Positions 9,342 through 18,112 are shown, numbered from the stretch's first letter. The stretch: DNA of 35,812 bases from Prolixibacteraceae bacterium (GCA_016930365.1 JAFGGY010000026.1:1-35812); one strand, 5' to 3'. Notes: a model not told the origin generated them from the letters alone. Program-made: numbers and translations.

Positions 9342-9349
9342 TAGTTTTG
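9342..9349 (+). promoter_or_regulatory. Probable -7 box for the FtsB-like gene
   Basis: TAGTTTTG matches the Bacteroidota TAnnTTTG element. A TTG at 9317-9319 lies about 22 nt upstream and could serve as the -33 element. The expected start of transcription is some 15 nt before the ATG at 9371. Confidence 0.4.
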
Positions 9350-9370
9350 TGCTATTAACCCGGGTAAAAA

Positions 9371-9667
9371 ATGAAGAAGTTTCTGTTTCAATTTTTAAAA
9401 ACCTATAAAATTCCGGTCGGGATTATTTTATTCTTCCTGATTTGGATGATGTTTTTCGACGAGTACAACTGGATGCGCATTCGTAAAGAAGCCAATAAGC
9501 TTGAAGCACTCAAAGAAGAACGCACCTATCTTAAAACAAAAATTGAAGCCGACCGGGAGCAATTACATACCCTCCAAAGCGATTCGGAAGCCCTTGAGCG
9601 TTTTGCCCGCGAAGAATATTTATTGAAAAAAGAGAACGAAGACGTTTATGTAATTATTGAGGAATGA
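9371..9667 (+). CDS. FtsB/DivIC-like septum formation initiator protein
   Basis: A 98-residue bitopic membrane protein. Residues 1-13 are short and basic, 14-29 are a transmembrane helix (VGIILFFLIWMMFF), 36-72 form a coiled coil (RKEANKLEALKEERTYL), and the conserved C-terminal motif ERFAREEYLLKKENEDVYVI closes the protein. FtsB/DivIC proteins bridge FtsL and FtsQ at the divisome and are involved in activating septal peptidoglycan synthesis. Length and topology match the family. Its stop codon overlaps the start of the downstream PagL-like gene by 4 nt (ATGA), so the two are translationally coupled. Confidence 0.88.
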   Translation: MKKFLFQFLKTYKIPVGIILFFLIWMMFFDEYNWMRIRKEANKLEALKEERTYLKTKIEADREQLHTLQSDSEALERFAREEYLLKKENEDVYVIIEE

Positions 9668-10749
9668 GAACACGACTCCCCTTTTTACTTGTTGCAACCC
9701 TGCTTTCTTTTGCGCATCTGCTTCCGGCTTCCGATAGCATCAAATCGCCACTTTTTTATAGTATTAATTATCGTTATGGGCAAAATAAACCCCATCGTCC
9801 CATTGTCGAAAACCTGGTTTATCCCTACCATTCGGTAGATGTTAAAATGGGCTGGCAAACCCAGGGCAACAAAGCATGGCATACCGCATACCGCAATCCG
9901 TCGTTCGGAATTGGCTTCAACTATGCCACATTCAATACCAAAACATTGGGAAGCCCGGCTTCACTCTATTTTTTCACACATTTCCCGCAGTATAACGCAA
10001 ACTGGGGGCGTATGGATTTGAATGTCGATTTTGGATTTTCGTACGGAATACACCCTTACAACAAGGAAACCAATCCGGGAAATTTTTCAACCGGCTCAAA
10101 AACCAATGCTTTTTTTGGCTTATACCTCGAACAATCGTTTAACATTGGCCGTCATTACGATGTGTTTTTAGCCGGCGGATTTACCCACTATTCAAACGGC
10201 GCGCTCAACTGGCCTAACTTAGGTCTTAATATTCCTTCGGTAAAAGTGGGAATGCGTTACCAGCCAAAGGCAAGCAAGGTATATCGTACAAAACCCGAAT
10301 TTGAACGAAAGTTTACTTTTTCTACGTATATTGGCGGGGGCAGCATGTTTACCTTTTCCAGCGATACCATAACGTATCGATCGGTACTAATTCAACCCTC
10401 GTTAAATTATCGTGTTGGCTACAAACACCGTGTTGGAATAGGCTATGAATTTGCGTACAACGAAGGCTATCGTTTACACTGGAACAGCATAAGGAAAAAT
10501 GCCTCGGGAAAAGAACTCTTGTTTCACTCCGTTTTCGCATCGCACGAGTTTTTAATCGAGCGCTTTACCATTCTCACCCAGCTGGCCATTTACCTCGGCA
10601 ATCATCCTGTTGACGATAAAAATTACTACGAGCGCATTGGCTTTGCTTACTACGTAACTCCCTGGATGAGAGCCGCATTAAATTTAAAAGCTCATTACAT
10701 CAAAGCCGAATATGTTGAATTGGGCCTCATTTTCGATATTGGGCTATAA
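9664..10749 (+). CDS. PagL-like acyloxyacyl hydrolase (lipid A deacylase)
   Basis: A 361-residue outer-membrane protein with a signal peptide (residues 1-22). The key segment is GGFTHYSNGALNWPNLGLN at residues 171-189: His175 and Ser177 sit as in the catalytic His-x-Ser-Asn motif of PagL, which removes the 3-O-acyl chain from lipid A. The remainder alternates polar and hydrophobic residues with many Tyr/Phe, as in a beta-barrel, and ends ELGLIFDIGL. It is about twice the size of Pseudomonas PagL; longer forms are common in Bacteroidota. The catalytic Glu is not assigned with certainty. Coupling to the FtsB-like gene is notable because the two proteins act in different compartments. Confidence 0.8.
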   Translation: MRTRLPFLLVATLLSFAHLLPASDSIKSPLFYSINYRYGQNKPHRPIVENLVYPYHSVDVKMGWQTQGNKAWHTAYRNPSFGIGFNYATFNTKTLGSPASLYFFTHFPQYNANWGRMDLNVDFGFSYGIHPYNKETNPGNFSTGSKTNAFFGLYLEQSFNIGRHYDVFLAGGFTHYSNGALNWPNLGLNIPSVKVGMRYQPKASKVYRTKPEFERKFTFSTYIGGGSMFTFSSDTITYRSVLIQPSLNYRVGYKHRVGIGYEFAYNEGYRLHWNSIRKNASGKELLFHSVFASHEFLIERFTILTQLAIYLGNHPVDDKNYYERIGFAYYVTPWMRAALNLKAHYIKAEYVELGLIFDIGL

Positions 10750-10759
10750 TGCCTGACGG

Positions 10760-10820
10760 CAAACGTTTGATTTCTTTCATTATTTTTATATATTGTAGGA
10801 TGTTTTACTGTAAACGTTTG
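10760..10820. promoter_or_regulatory. Pair of AAACGTTTG palindromes upstream of yqgE
   Basis: The palindromic core AAACGTTT occurs at 10761-10768 and 10812-10819, 51 bp apart (about five helical turns), each followed by G. Both lie between the end of the PagL-like gene and the YqgE start at 10836. The pairing suggests a dimeric repressor site, but the same 8-mer also occurs at a few other places in the window, so chance cannot be excluded. Confidence 0.25.
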
Positions 10821-10835
10821 TAAATCGCTAAAGGC

Positions 10836-11423
10836 ATGAAGATTAACTCCGACCTGTTTAAGATAAAATCGAACAACGTGGCACCACAAAAAGGTCGCAT
10901 CTTAATAGCCGAACCCTTTTTGCCCGGTAGTTACTTTAACCGCTCAATCATTTTTTTGGTTGAGCATAATGCACAAGGTTCGGTTGGTTTTATTTTGAAT
11001 AAAAAGGTCGATTTCGATATTGAACGCTTTTCAGAAGAATTTCCAAAATACAAAGGCGATATTTTCTTAGGTGGCCCCGTAAACATCGAATCGCTTTACT
11101 ACATACACAGTTTAGGCAATGCAATACCCAACAGCATTCACATTAACGATAACCTATACTGGGGTGGTAATGTTGATGTACTTAAACAAATGGTTGACCA
11201 GGAAGTAGCCAACGAAAAGAACGTCCGTTTCTTTCTAGGTTATTCAGGTTGGGACAAAGGCCAGCTAAGCGATGAACTCACAGACGATTCGTGGCTGGTA
11301 TCCGACATTTCGCCCTCGATGGTACTGGCTCCCACGCCCCAGCTATGGAAACACATGGTGCGCAAACAGGGCGGAAAATACATTCTGTGGGAAAACTTTC
11401 CGGAAAACCCCGGCATGAACTAA
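10836..11423 (+). CDS. YqgE/AlgH family protein
   Basis: A 195-residue cytoplasmic protein. The family hallmarks are present: GRILIAEPFLPGSYFNRSII near the start, VGFILNKK, FLGGPVNIESLYYIHS, and the C-terminal RFFLGYSGWDKGQL followed by DDSWLV. The fold is a conserved alpha/beta domain of unknown biochemical role; the AlgH name derives from an alginate regulator in Pseudomonas. The length matches. It ends in a 4-nt convergent overlap with the rhomboid gene, so the two stop codons share bases 11420-11423. Confidence 0.92.
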   Translation: MKINSDLFKIKSNNVAPQKGRILIAEPFLPGSYFNRSIIFLVEHNAQGSVGFILNKKVDFDIERFSEEFPKYKGDIFLGGPVNIESLYYIHSLGNAIPNSIHINDNLYWGGNVDVLKQMVDQEVANEKNVRFFLGYSGWDKGQLSDELTDDSWLVSDISPSMVLAPTPQLWKHMVRKQGGKYILWENFPENPGMN

Positions 11424-12025
11424 CCCGGAAGCAATTGCGAAATAAAATGACTTAAAAGCGACGGTTTCAGGATTATTGGAAACAACAGGCCAAAAATGGC
11501 TCCACTTAAGTGCGCATCGTGCCCAATGTTGTCGGTATTCTTTTTATCCATATAGAAACTATAAGCCAGGTAAAGGCCTCCAAAAACAATTCCGGGTATA
11601 GGAATCACCCCGAAAAACCACAATTTATTCCATGGGTCGAAAAATATGGTAGCAAACACAACAGCCATAACTACTCCCGATGCACCTATAGCCGAATATC
11701 CCGGTTGTTTGCGATGCTTATACACCGAAAACAAACCGCTAAACACAAGCGCTGCAAGATAAAACAACACAAACAATACGCTGGAGCTCAGCGAGAAGAA
11801 AACAGAGAAATAGGTTTCGCAAAGCCGCCCAAACATGTACAAAACATACATATTAACCAGCAAATGTGCCCAGTCGGCATGTACCAACCCGTGCGTAAGA
11901 ATACGGTAATACTCTTTTTGCTCGATAACCCCGTACGACCGCAAACTCAAGCGGCTTATAACCTGTTGATGGTAAAAAGCATATACCGACACTCCAATGG
12001 TAATAAGAACAATAATCAACGACAT
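11420..12025 (-). CDS. Rhomboid family intramembrane serine protease
   Basis: A 201-residue polytopic membrane protease with the six-helix core and no extra domain. HADWAHLLVNMYVLYMFG supplies the oxyanion His54 and Asn58, GYSAIGASGVVMA the catalytic Ser116 in GASG, and GHDAHLSGAIFGLL the catalytic His172. Both dyad residues are therefore present and it should be active, cleaving transmembrane substrates near the bilayer surface. The substrate is unknown. It lies 1 nt after holA and is probably in one transcript with holA and the AMP nucleosidase gene. Confidence 0.93.
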   Translation of the reverse strand: MSLIIVLITIGVSVYAFYHQQVISRLSLRSYGVIEQKEYYRILTHGLVHADWAHLLVNMYVLYMFGRLCETYFSVFFSLSSSVLFVLFYLAALVFSGLFSVYKHRKQPGYSAIGASGVVMAVVFATIFFDPWNKLWFFGVIPIPGIVFGGLYLAYSFYMDKKNTDNIGHDAHLSGAIFGLLFPIILKPSLLSHFISQLLPG

Positions 12026-12026
12026 A

Positions 12027-13028
12027 TCAATGTAGTATTTTATAAATCATTTCGCGCTGCAAATCGGCCTGCGACGACGACACGTTTCCAATTCCTTTCG
12101 ACTTCATGTCGTATTCGCGTAAAATGGAAATAACCTGTACCACTTTAGGCGTTGGATAATTGCGCGAAGCCAGCTGGTATTCGCTGAAGAAAAAAGGATG
12201 AATACCCAACATTTTCACCAGGCTATCCTTCGATTTATCTTTTGCGAGCTGCATTTTAAGCAAACGGCTAAAGTACATAAAAAGGGTGGCAATGGTTTTT
12301 TGAATAGGATTTTGATTCGGGTTAGCTCCAAAATAGTTAATAATCCGGTTTGCTTTTAGCACTTCGCGCTTCCCCAGTGCATTTTGAAGCTCAAAAACGT
12401 TGAAATCTTTGCTTATGCCAATATTTTTTTCGATATCCACCGGGGTAATGGTCGAGCCGGCTGGCAACAATATCATCAGCTTATCGAGTTCGTTGGCTAC
12501 TTTGCTTATTTCGGTACCCAGGTAATCGGCCAGCATAGCCACCGCTTGTGGCTGCACCAGGTAATTTTTCGATTTACAATAATTCTGAATCCAGGGCGAA
12601 AGCTGGTTATCGTATATTTTTTTCGACTCGTAAACCACCCCTTTTTTCGACACTTCTTTGAGGAATTTCTTACGCTTATCAATCGATTTGTATTTGTAGC
12701 AAATAACCAGTATGGTTGTAGAAAGCGGGTTGCTGACGTAGGATAGCAGGTCGTCTTCGAGGTTCTTCATATTTTGAGCCTCTTTTAAAATAACCACCTG
12801 CTGGGCAGCCATCATCGGGAAACGTTTGGCTACTGTAAGAACCGTGTCGGCTGTAGCATCTTTACCGTATAAAATGGTTTGATTAAAGCTCCGTTCGCCC
12901 TCGTCGAGAACATTTTGAGCAATGTAATCGCTTATTTTATCGATAAAATAGGGCTCGTCGCCCATAAGTACATATACCGGATGATAAATTTTCTTTTTAA
13001 GGTTTTCGAGTATTTGATTGTAATCCAT
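12027..13028 (-). CDS. holA: DNA polymerase III subunit delta
   Basis: A 333-residue clamp-loader subunit that opens the beta sliding clamp. The start (PVYVLMGDEPYFIDKISDYI) is the delta N-terminal signature, where GDEP-F-ID replaces a true Walker A. FNQTILYGKDATADTVLTVAKRFPMMAAQQVVILKEAQN and the lid helix AMLADYLGTEISKVANELDKL are typical. Only delta is encoded here; the other clamp-loader subunits are elsewhere. It sits between the AMP nucleosidase gene (25 nt upstream) and the rhomboid gene (1 nt downstream). Confidence 0.93.
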   Translation of the reverse strand: MDYNQILENLKKKIYHPVYVLMGDEPYFIDKISDYIAQNVLDEGERSFNQTILYGKDATADTVLTVAKRFPMMAAQQVVILKEAQNMKNLEDDLLSYVSNPLSTTILVICYKYKSIDKRKKFLKEVSKKGVVYESKKIYDNQLSPWIQNYCKSKNYLVQPQAVAMLADYLGTEISKVANELDKLMILLPAGSTITPVDIEKNIGISKDFNVFELQNALGKREVLKANRIINYFGANPNQNPIQKTIATLFMYFSRLLKMQLAKDKSKDSLVKMLGIHPFFFSEYQLASRNYPTPKVVQVISILREYDMKSKGIGNVSSSQADLQREMIYKILH

Positions 13029-13053
13029 ATGCGAATATATTCATTTTTGGCTG

Positions 13054-13824
13054 TCAAAATTTCAGATGCTTAACCGAACGACCATTATCGCGAATAATTT
13101 TCATGGCTTTAATTCCAATGTCGAGATGGTCGGTTACAAAACTTCGCGTAACAAATTCGTCGCTTTCCTCGGTTTTTACGCCGCTCGAAATCATGGGTTG
13201 GTCGGAAACCAGCAACAAAGCTCCCGAAGGAATTTTATTGGCAAATCCGGCTACAAAAATGGTAGCTGTTTCCATATCGATTCCCATGGCGCGCGTACTA
13301 CGCAAATATTCTTTAAACTTATCGTCGTGTTCCCATACGCGTTTGTTGGTGGTAAATACAACCCCCGTGTAATAATCGCGCTCAAAATCGCGTATCGAAG
13401 TTGAAACGGCTCGTTGCAGGTTAAATGCCGGCAATGCGGGTATCTCGGGCGGCAGATAATCGTTCGAGGTACCGTCGTGCCTGATGGCTGCAATGGGTAG
13501 AATTAAATCGCCCAGCTTATTGATGGCTTTTAACCCCCCGCACTTGCCCAAAAAAAGAACAGCCTCGGGATGAACAGCACTAAGCAAATCCATAACCGTA
13601 GCCGCGTTGGGGCTTCCCATCCCAAAATTGATGATGGTAATATTCTCGGCCGTTGCATTGGGCATGTTGCGCTCGTCGCCCACAACCGGCACATTAAATT
13701 TTTCGGCAAACATTTCGACATAATTCTGAAAATTGGTAAGTAAAATATACTTGCCAAACGCATCGACGCTGAGCCCGGTATAGCGGGGCAACCAGTTTTG
13801 TACAATTTCTTCCTTCGATTTCAT
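13054..13824 (-). CDS. AMP nucleosidase (short, PNP/UDP-phosphorylase fold)
   Basis: A 256-residue enzyme if it starts at MKSKEEIV (13824); a start at 13851 would add nine residues that look like untranslated leader. It belongs to the nucleoside phosphorylase fold: INFGMGSPNAATVMDLL, LFLGKCGGL with the phosphate-binding Gly-rich turn, GIDMETATIFVAGF with the ribose-binding ME pair, and LLLVSDQPM with the base-contacting Asp. Bacteroidota carry this short AMP nucleosidase-like form, which lacks the N-terminal domain of E. coli Amn. The expected reaction is AMP to adenine and ribose 5-phosphate, but specificity within the family is not proved by sequence. It leads the holA-rhomboid run. Confidence 0.85.
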   Translation of the reverse strand: MKSKEEIVQNWLPRYTGLSVDAFGKYILLTNFQNYVEMFAEKFNVPVVGDERNMPNATAENITIINFGMGSPNAATVMDLLSAVHPEAVLFLGKCGGLKAINKLGDLILPIAAIRHDGTSNDYLPPEIPALPAFNLQRAVSTSIRDFERDYYTGVVFTTNKRVWEHDDKFKEYLRSTRAMGIDMETATIFVAGFANKIPSGALLLVSDQPMISSGVKTEESDEFVTRSFVTDHLDIGIKAMKIIRDNGRSVKHLKF

Positions 13825-13893
13825 AGTGCCTCCAATAATTGCTGTAAGCACAAAAATACAAATAATACCACATGCCCCTTCGTTTTAAATCAT

Positions 13894-13901
13894 TAGTTTT
13901 G
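13894..13901 (+). promoter_or_regulatory. Possible -7 box for the PD-(D/E)XK gene
   Basis: TAGTTTTG matches TAnnTTTG and lies 20 nt before the preferred ATG at 13922, implying a leader of about 15 nt. This placement favours the ATG at 13922 over the one at 13910. No clear -33 element is seen. Confidence 0.35.
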
Positions 13902-13921
13902 AAGCAAAATTGTTTCGCATC

Positions 13922-14389
13922 ATGTCGCTTACCTTACCTACATTAAATTTTCCACCTGCCCGGCTGAGCATCAAAGCAATAAATGGCAAACAGTGTATTT
14001 TCGACACCTCGCGAAAAAAATATGTTGTGCTTACGCCCGAAGAATGGGTGCGGCAGAATTGTGTTGCCTACCTGCGCGACCACAAAGGTTTTCCGGGCAG
14101 TTTACTGGCTGTTGAAAAGGGAATAAAAGTGAATACGCGCGAATTTAGGTACGACATTGTTGCGTATAACCGAAAAACAGAGCCCGTGTTATTGGTCGAA
14201 TGCAAAGCCCCCGAAGTGAAAATCGACCAAAAAGCATTCGACCAGATTGCGGTTTACAACATCAGACTCAAAGTGCCTTACCTGCTGGTAAGCAATGGCA
14301 TAAATCACTATTGTTGCAGAGTTGATTTCGAAAGCGGCGTTTACTCATTTTTGACTGAAGTTCCGAACTATGCCGATATAACATCTTAG
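13922..14389 (+). CDS. Small PD-(D/E)XK nuclease-fold protein (HsdR N-terminal-like)
   Basis: A 155-residue protein from the preferred start MSLTLPTL. Residues 40-145 match the N-terminal nuclease domain of type I restriction HsdR subunits (HSDR_N_2 type): FRYDIVAYNR with Asp78, LLVECKAPEV with the Glu93-Cys-Lys95 catalytic pair, and FDQIAVYNIRL with the QxxxY motif (Gln108, Tyr112). All metal-binding residues of the fold are present, so nuclease activity is plausible. There is no helicase domain and no restriction or modification genes nearby. Stand-alone versions are common in Bacteroidota and their role is not known; the position divergent to AMP nucleosidase-holA suggests a housekeeping gene rather than a defence island. 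Confidence 0.82.
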   Translation: MSLTLPTLNFPPARLSIKAINGKQCIFDTSRKKYVVLTPEEWVRQNCVAYLRDHKGFPGSLLAVEKGIKVNTREFRYDIVAYNRKTEPVLLVECKAPEVKIDQKAFDQIAVYNIRLKVPYLLVSNGINHYCCRVDFESGVYSFLTEVPNYADITS

Positions 14390-14600
14390 TTCGTTACATT
14401 TTTGTTAGTTGCCATAATTTAGCGAAAGCTTTGGTTAAAACACACCTTGTACGTATTTCGCAAAATATTCCAGCTGGTGTCGGTATTATCCGTAAAAAAC
14501 GTAATTGTTGGGCGCTTTTTATCAAAAAAACATCAATTTTCACTAATATTACACGCTAATCAGCAACGATTCAATAAAATCTACAAAATATTTTGTTTTT

Positions 14601-17600
14601 ATGCCAAAAAGAGATGATATCAAAAAAGTACTGATAATCGGCTCGGGCCCCATTGTGATTGGGCAGGCCTGCGAATTCGATTATTCAGGAACCCAGGCCT
14701 GCAAGGCATTACGCTCGCTGGGGTACGAAATTGTACTTGTAAATTCGAACCCTGCTACCATTATGACCGACCCCGAAATGGCCGATCATACCTACATTGA
14801 ACCGCTTAACGAATACGCGGTAACCGAAATTATTAAAAAAGAACGCCCCGATGCGTTGCTGCCCAACCTGGGCGGACAAACCGCATTAAATCTGTCGCTA
14901 ACACTGGCCAACAAGGGAATACTCGACCAATACAACGTTAAAGTGATTGGTGTTAACCTCCAAGCCATCGAGAAAGGCGAAGACCGCACCGAATTTAAAA
15001 ACTCGATGACGCGTCTGGGTATCGAAATGCCTAAAAGCAAAGCGGTTAACACGGTTGAAGATGCCGAAACCATAGCAGCCGAGTTGGGCTACCCGGTAGT
15101 TATCCGTCCGGCTTATACCATGGGTGGAACTGGTGGCGGACTGGTTTATAACCTCGAAGAGCTGCGGGTAGTTGCTGCACGGGGTATTGCGGCCAGTATG
15201 GTTAATCAAATTTTAGTTGAAGAATCGGTACTTGGCTGGGAAGAACTGGAATTGGAAGTAGTTCGCGATTCCAATAATAAAATGATTACCGTTTGTTTTA
15301 TCGAAAACGTTGATGCAATTGGCGTTCATACCGGCGACTCGTATTGTACTGCACCCATGCTTACCATCTCCGAAGAGACTCAAAAACGGCTGCAAGACTT
15401 ATCGTACCGCATTGTTGAAGATATTGGCGTTATAGGTGGCACCAACGTACAATGGGCTCACGACCCCCAAACCGGGCGGGCTGTTGTTATTGAAATTAAC
15501 CCACGCACCTCGCGCTCGTCGGCACTGGCCTCGAAAGCAACCGGCTTTCCAATTGCCTATGTTTCGGCTTTGCTGGCCGGCGGTCTTACGCTCGACGAAA
15601 TGCCCTACTGGCGAGAAGGAACGCTCGATAAATATACACCCTGGGGCGACTATGTTGTGGTAAAATTTGCCAAATGGGCTTTTGAAAAATTTGAAGGCCT
15701 TGAAGACAAATTAGGCACCCAAATGAAAGCTGTTGGCGAGGTTATGAGCATTGGAAAAAACTACAAAGAAGCCATGCAGAAAGCCATTCGTTCGCTCGAA
15801 ACAGGCCGTTACGGACTTGGCTTTGCTAAAGATTTCAACCGCAAAAGCCTCGACGAATTGCTTTCGATGCTGAATGATGCCACCAGCGAACGCCAGTTTA
15901 TTTTATACGAAGCGATACGCAAAGGAGCCAGCATTGACCAACTTCATCAAAAAACCTACATAAAGGCTTGGTTTTTAGAGCAAATGAAGGAATTGGTTGA
16001 ACTGGAAGAAGAAATACTGAAATACAAAGGGGCAAAATTGCCCGACCAATTGCTGAAACAAGCTAAAGAAGATGGTTTTGCTGATAAATACCTGGCAAAA
16101 ATACTATCGCTTACCGAAGATTCTATTCGTGCGCAACGCGAAGCCCTGGGTGTAAGCGAAGCCTGGGAACCTGTACCGGTAAGTGGTGTTGAAGATGCTG
16201 CTTACTACTATTCAACCTACAACGCTACCGATAAGGTTGAAGTTGACGACCGCAAAAAAATTATGGTGCTGGGTGGTGGGCCAAACCGTATCGGGCAGGG
16301 TATCGAATTTGACTACTGCTGCGTGCATGCCGCTTTTTCGATACGCGATGCCGGGCTCGAATCGATAATGGTAAACTGCAACCCCGAAACCGTTTCAACC
16401 GATTTCGACACTTCCGATAAACTGTACTTCGAACCGCTTACGGTAGAAGATGTTTTGAGCATTTATCAAAAAGAAAAACCATACGGGGTTATCTGCCAGT
16501 TTGGAGGGCAAACTCCGTTGAATATTGCAGCCGAACTTAAGAAAAACGGCGTGAATATTATTGGTACAAGCCCCGAAACCATCGATTTGGCCGAAGATCG
16601 CGACCAGTTTCGAAAAATTATGGAGAAACTGGGCATACTACAACCCGAATCGGGTATGGCCAGCACCGAAGTCGAAGCACTCGAAATTGCTGCCCGCATC
16701 GGCTATCCGCTTATGGTACGCCCGTCGTACGTGCTGGGTGGTCGCGGAATGATGATTGTGCTCGACGAACCAATGCTAAAACAATACGTCGCTGCTGCCG
16801 TTGATGTTTCGCCCGACCGCCCCTTGCTGATTGACAAATTTTTAGAAGATGCTATAGAAGCCGAGGCCGATGCCATAGCCGATGGAGTTGATGCCTTTGT
16901 GCCAGCCGTAATGCAACACATTGAATATGCCGGAATCCATTCGGGCGACTCGGCCTGTGTTATTCCACCGGTTATTATCAGCGACGAGCAAATCAAAACC
17001 ATCGAAGAATATACCCGCCGCATAGCCATCGAAATGAAGGTAGTGGGGTTGATGAATATTCAGTATGCTATTTACGAGGGTACGGTTTACATTTTGGAAG
17101 CCAATCCTAGAGCTTCGCGTACGGTTCCTCTGGTTTCGAAAGTATGCAACATTCCAATGGCTAAACTGGCTACGCAGATTATGCTTGGCAAAAAGCTGTC
17201 GGATTTCAAACTTGAGAAGAAGGAAATACCCCATTTTGGTGTAAAAGAAGCGGTATTCCCATTCAATATGTTTCCCGATGTTGACCCGGTGCTGGGCCCC
17301 GAGATGCGCTCAACCGGCGAAGTGCTGGGCATGGCCGACACGTTTGGAATGGCTTTTTTCAAATCGCAGGAAGCAACCAAAACAGCCCTTCCAATTAAAG
17401 GAAATGTGCTGATAACCATAGCCGACCGTGATAAGGATAAAATTAACGACACGGCCAAGGCTTTCCACAATATGGGATTCAACATACTGGCTACAGGAGG
17501 TACGGCAACATATCTCGAAAGTTTAGGCATACCTGCTACTACGATTAAGAAAGTACACGAGGGGCGACCCAATATTGTGGATGCCATTAAAAATGGCAAC

Positions 17601-17801
17601 GTCGATTTGGTAATCAACACTCCTGCCGGTAAGCAAAGTGAATTTGACGATTCGTATATCCGCAAAAATGCCATCAAATACGGCATTGAATATATTACCA
17701 CTACCGCAGCAGCCAAAGCTGCCACTATGGGTATTAAAGAGCGGCTAAACGGAAATTATAAGGTAAAATCGTTGCAGGAATATCATGCCGATATAAAATA
17801 A
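14601..17801 (+). CDS. carB: Carbamoyl phosphate synthase large subunit
   Basis: A 1066-residue enzyme that makes carbamoyl phosphate from bicarbonate, ammonia (from CarA-bound glutamine) and two ATP, feeding pyrimidine and arginine synthesis. The two homologous ATP-grasp halves are visible: KVLIIGSGPIVIGQACEFDY at the start, and IMVLGGGPNRIGQGIEFDY near residue 555. Glycine-rich loops (PAYTMGGTGGG; PSYVLGGRGMM) and the ATP-grasp ends (EINPRTSRSSALASKATG; EANPRASRTVPLVSKV) are present. The last 130 residues form the MGS-like allosteric domain (ILATGGTATYLESLGIPA). The length is typical. carA is not adjacent, which is uncommon but not rare. A strong palindromic terminator follows at 17908-17945. 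Confidence 0.98.
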   Translation: MPKRDDIKKVLIIGSGPIVIGQACEFDYSGTQACKALRSLGYEIVLVNSNPATIMTDPEMADHTYIEPLNEYAVTEIIKKERPDALLPNLGGQTALNLSLTLANKGILDQYNVKVIGVNLQAIEKGEDRTEFKNSMTRLGIEMPKSKAVNTVEDAETIAAELGYPVVIRPAYTMGGTGGGLVYNLEELRVVAARGIAASMVNQILVEESVLGWEELELEVVRDSNNKMITVCFIENVDAIGVHTGDSYCTAPMLTISEETQKRLQDLSYRIVEDIGVIGGTNVQWAHDPQTGRAVVIEINPRTSRSSALASKATGFPIAYVSALLAGGLTLDEMPYWREGTLDKYTPWGDYVVVKFAKWAFEKFEGLEDKLGTQMKAVGEVMSIGKNYKEAMQKAIRSLETGRYGLGFAKDFNRKSLDELLSMLNDATSERQFILYEAIRKGASIDQLHQKTYIKAWFLEQMKELVELEEEILKYKGAKLPDQLLKQAKEDGFADKYLAKILSLTEDSIRAQREALGVSEAWEPVPVSGVEDAAYYYSTYNATDKVEVDDRKKIMVLGGGPNRIGQGIEFDYCCVHAAFSIRDAGLESIMVNCNPETVSTDFDTSDKLYFEPLTVEDVLSIYQKEKPYGVICQFGGQTPLNIAAELKKNGVNIIGTSPETIDLAEDRDQFRKIMEKLGILQPESGMASTEVEALEIAARIGYPLMVRPSYVLGGRGMMIVLDEPMLKQYVAAAVDVSPDRPLLIDKFLEDAIEAEADAIADGVDAFVPAVMQHIEYAGIHSGDSACVIPPVIISDEQIKTIEEYTRRIAIEMKVVGLMNIQYAIYEGTVYILEANPRASRTVPLVSKVCNIPMAKLATQIMLGKKLSDFKLEKKEIPHFGVKEAVFPFNMFPDVDPVLGPEMRSTGEVLGMADTFGMAFFKSQEATKTALPIKGNVLITIADRDKDKINDTAKAFHNMGFNILATGGTATYLESLGIPATTIKKVHEGRPNIVDAIKNGNVDLVINTPAGKQSEFDDSYIRKNAIKYGIEYITTTAAAKAATMGIKERLNGNYKVKSLQEYHADIK

Positions 17802-17846
17802 CACCAGATTGATAGATTTATAATATGAGATAATAGATAAAATTAC

Positions 17847-17906
17847 TGACAATTAATTTGTTACAAACAAAGTCTACTATCTCAAGTTTAACATCGAACC
17901 TACTAT
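17847..17906 (+). repeat. Dispersed intergenic 60-nt repeat, copy A
   Basis: It aligns without gaps to 28401-28460 with 13 differences in 60 positions (about 78% identity), sharing blocks such as ACAAAGTCT, TATCTCA and TACTAT. It lies between carB and its terminator. The two copies are in the same orientation, and neither encodes a protein. Confidence 0.6.
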
Positions 17907-17907
17907 G

Positions 17908-17945
17908 AAAAAAAATGCTGTTGAAATTTCAACAGCATTTTTTTT
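17908..17945. terminator. Intrinsic terminator after carB
   Basis: A perfect palindrome with 19-nt arms centred between 17926 and 17927 (core ATGCTGTTGAAATTTCAACAGCAT), flanked by A-runs on one side and T-runs on the other. The T-tract on the plus strand and A-tract at the other end make it able to terminate transcription in both directions. It separates carB from the signalling cluster. Confidence 0.9.
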
Positions 17946-18112
17946 TGTAACGCAGTTATCGAAGTCTTTTTGCAAAGAATAGATAAATCACAACAAGATG
18001 CATCGAAATGAGCATCATGCTGATTTTCGAATTCAAAAAAAGTATTAAACAGGTTCTTTTATTACTTAAAAATCCTTAGTTTGTAGTTTTTTATACGATT
18101 ATTTAAGGCAGT

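Larger units (their letters stand above)
17802..18112. other. Intergenic region between carB and the histidine kinase gene
   Basis: A 311-bp gap with no open reading frame of note. It holds one copy of a dispersed 60-nt repeat (17847-17906), the carB terminator palindrome (17908-17945), and A/T-rich DNA that should contain the promoter of the signalling cluster. I do not see a full TAnnTTTG box there; TTAGTTTG near 18078 is a near match only. Confidence 0.6.

Noticed and set aside
13922-14389. Type I restriction-modification locus
   Set aside because: Only a short nuclease-domain protein is present, without HsdM, HsdS or the HsdR motor, and the neighbours are housekeeping genes.
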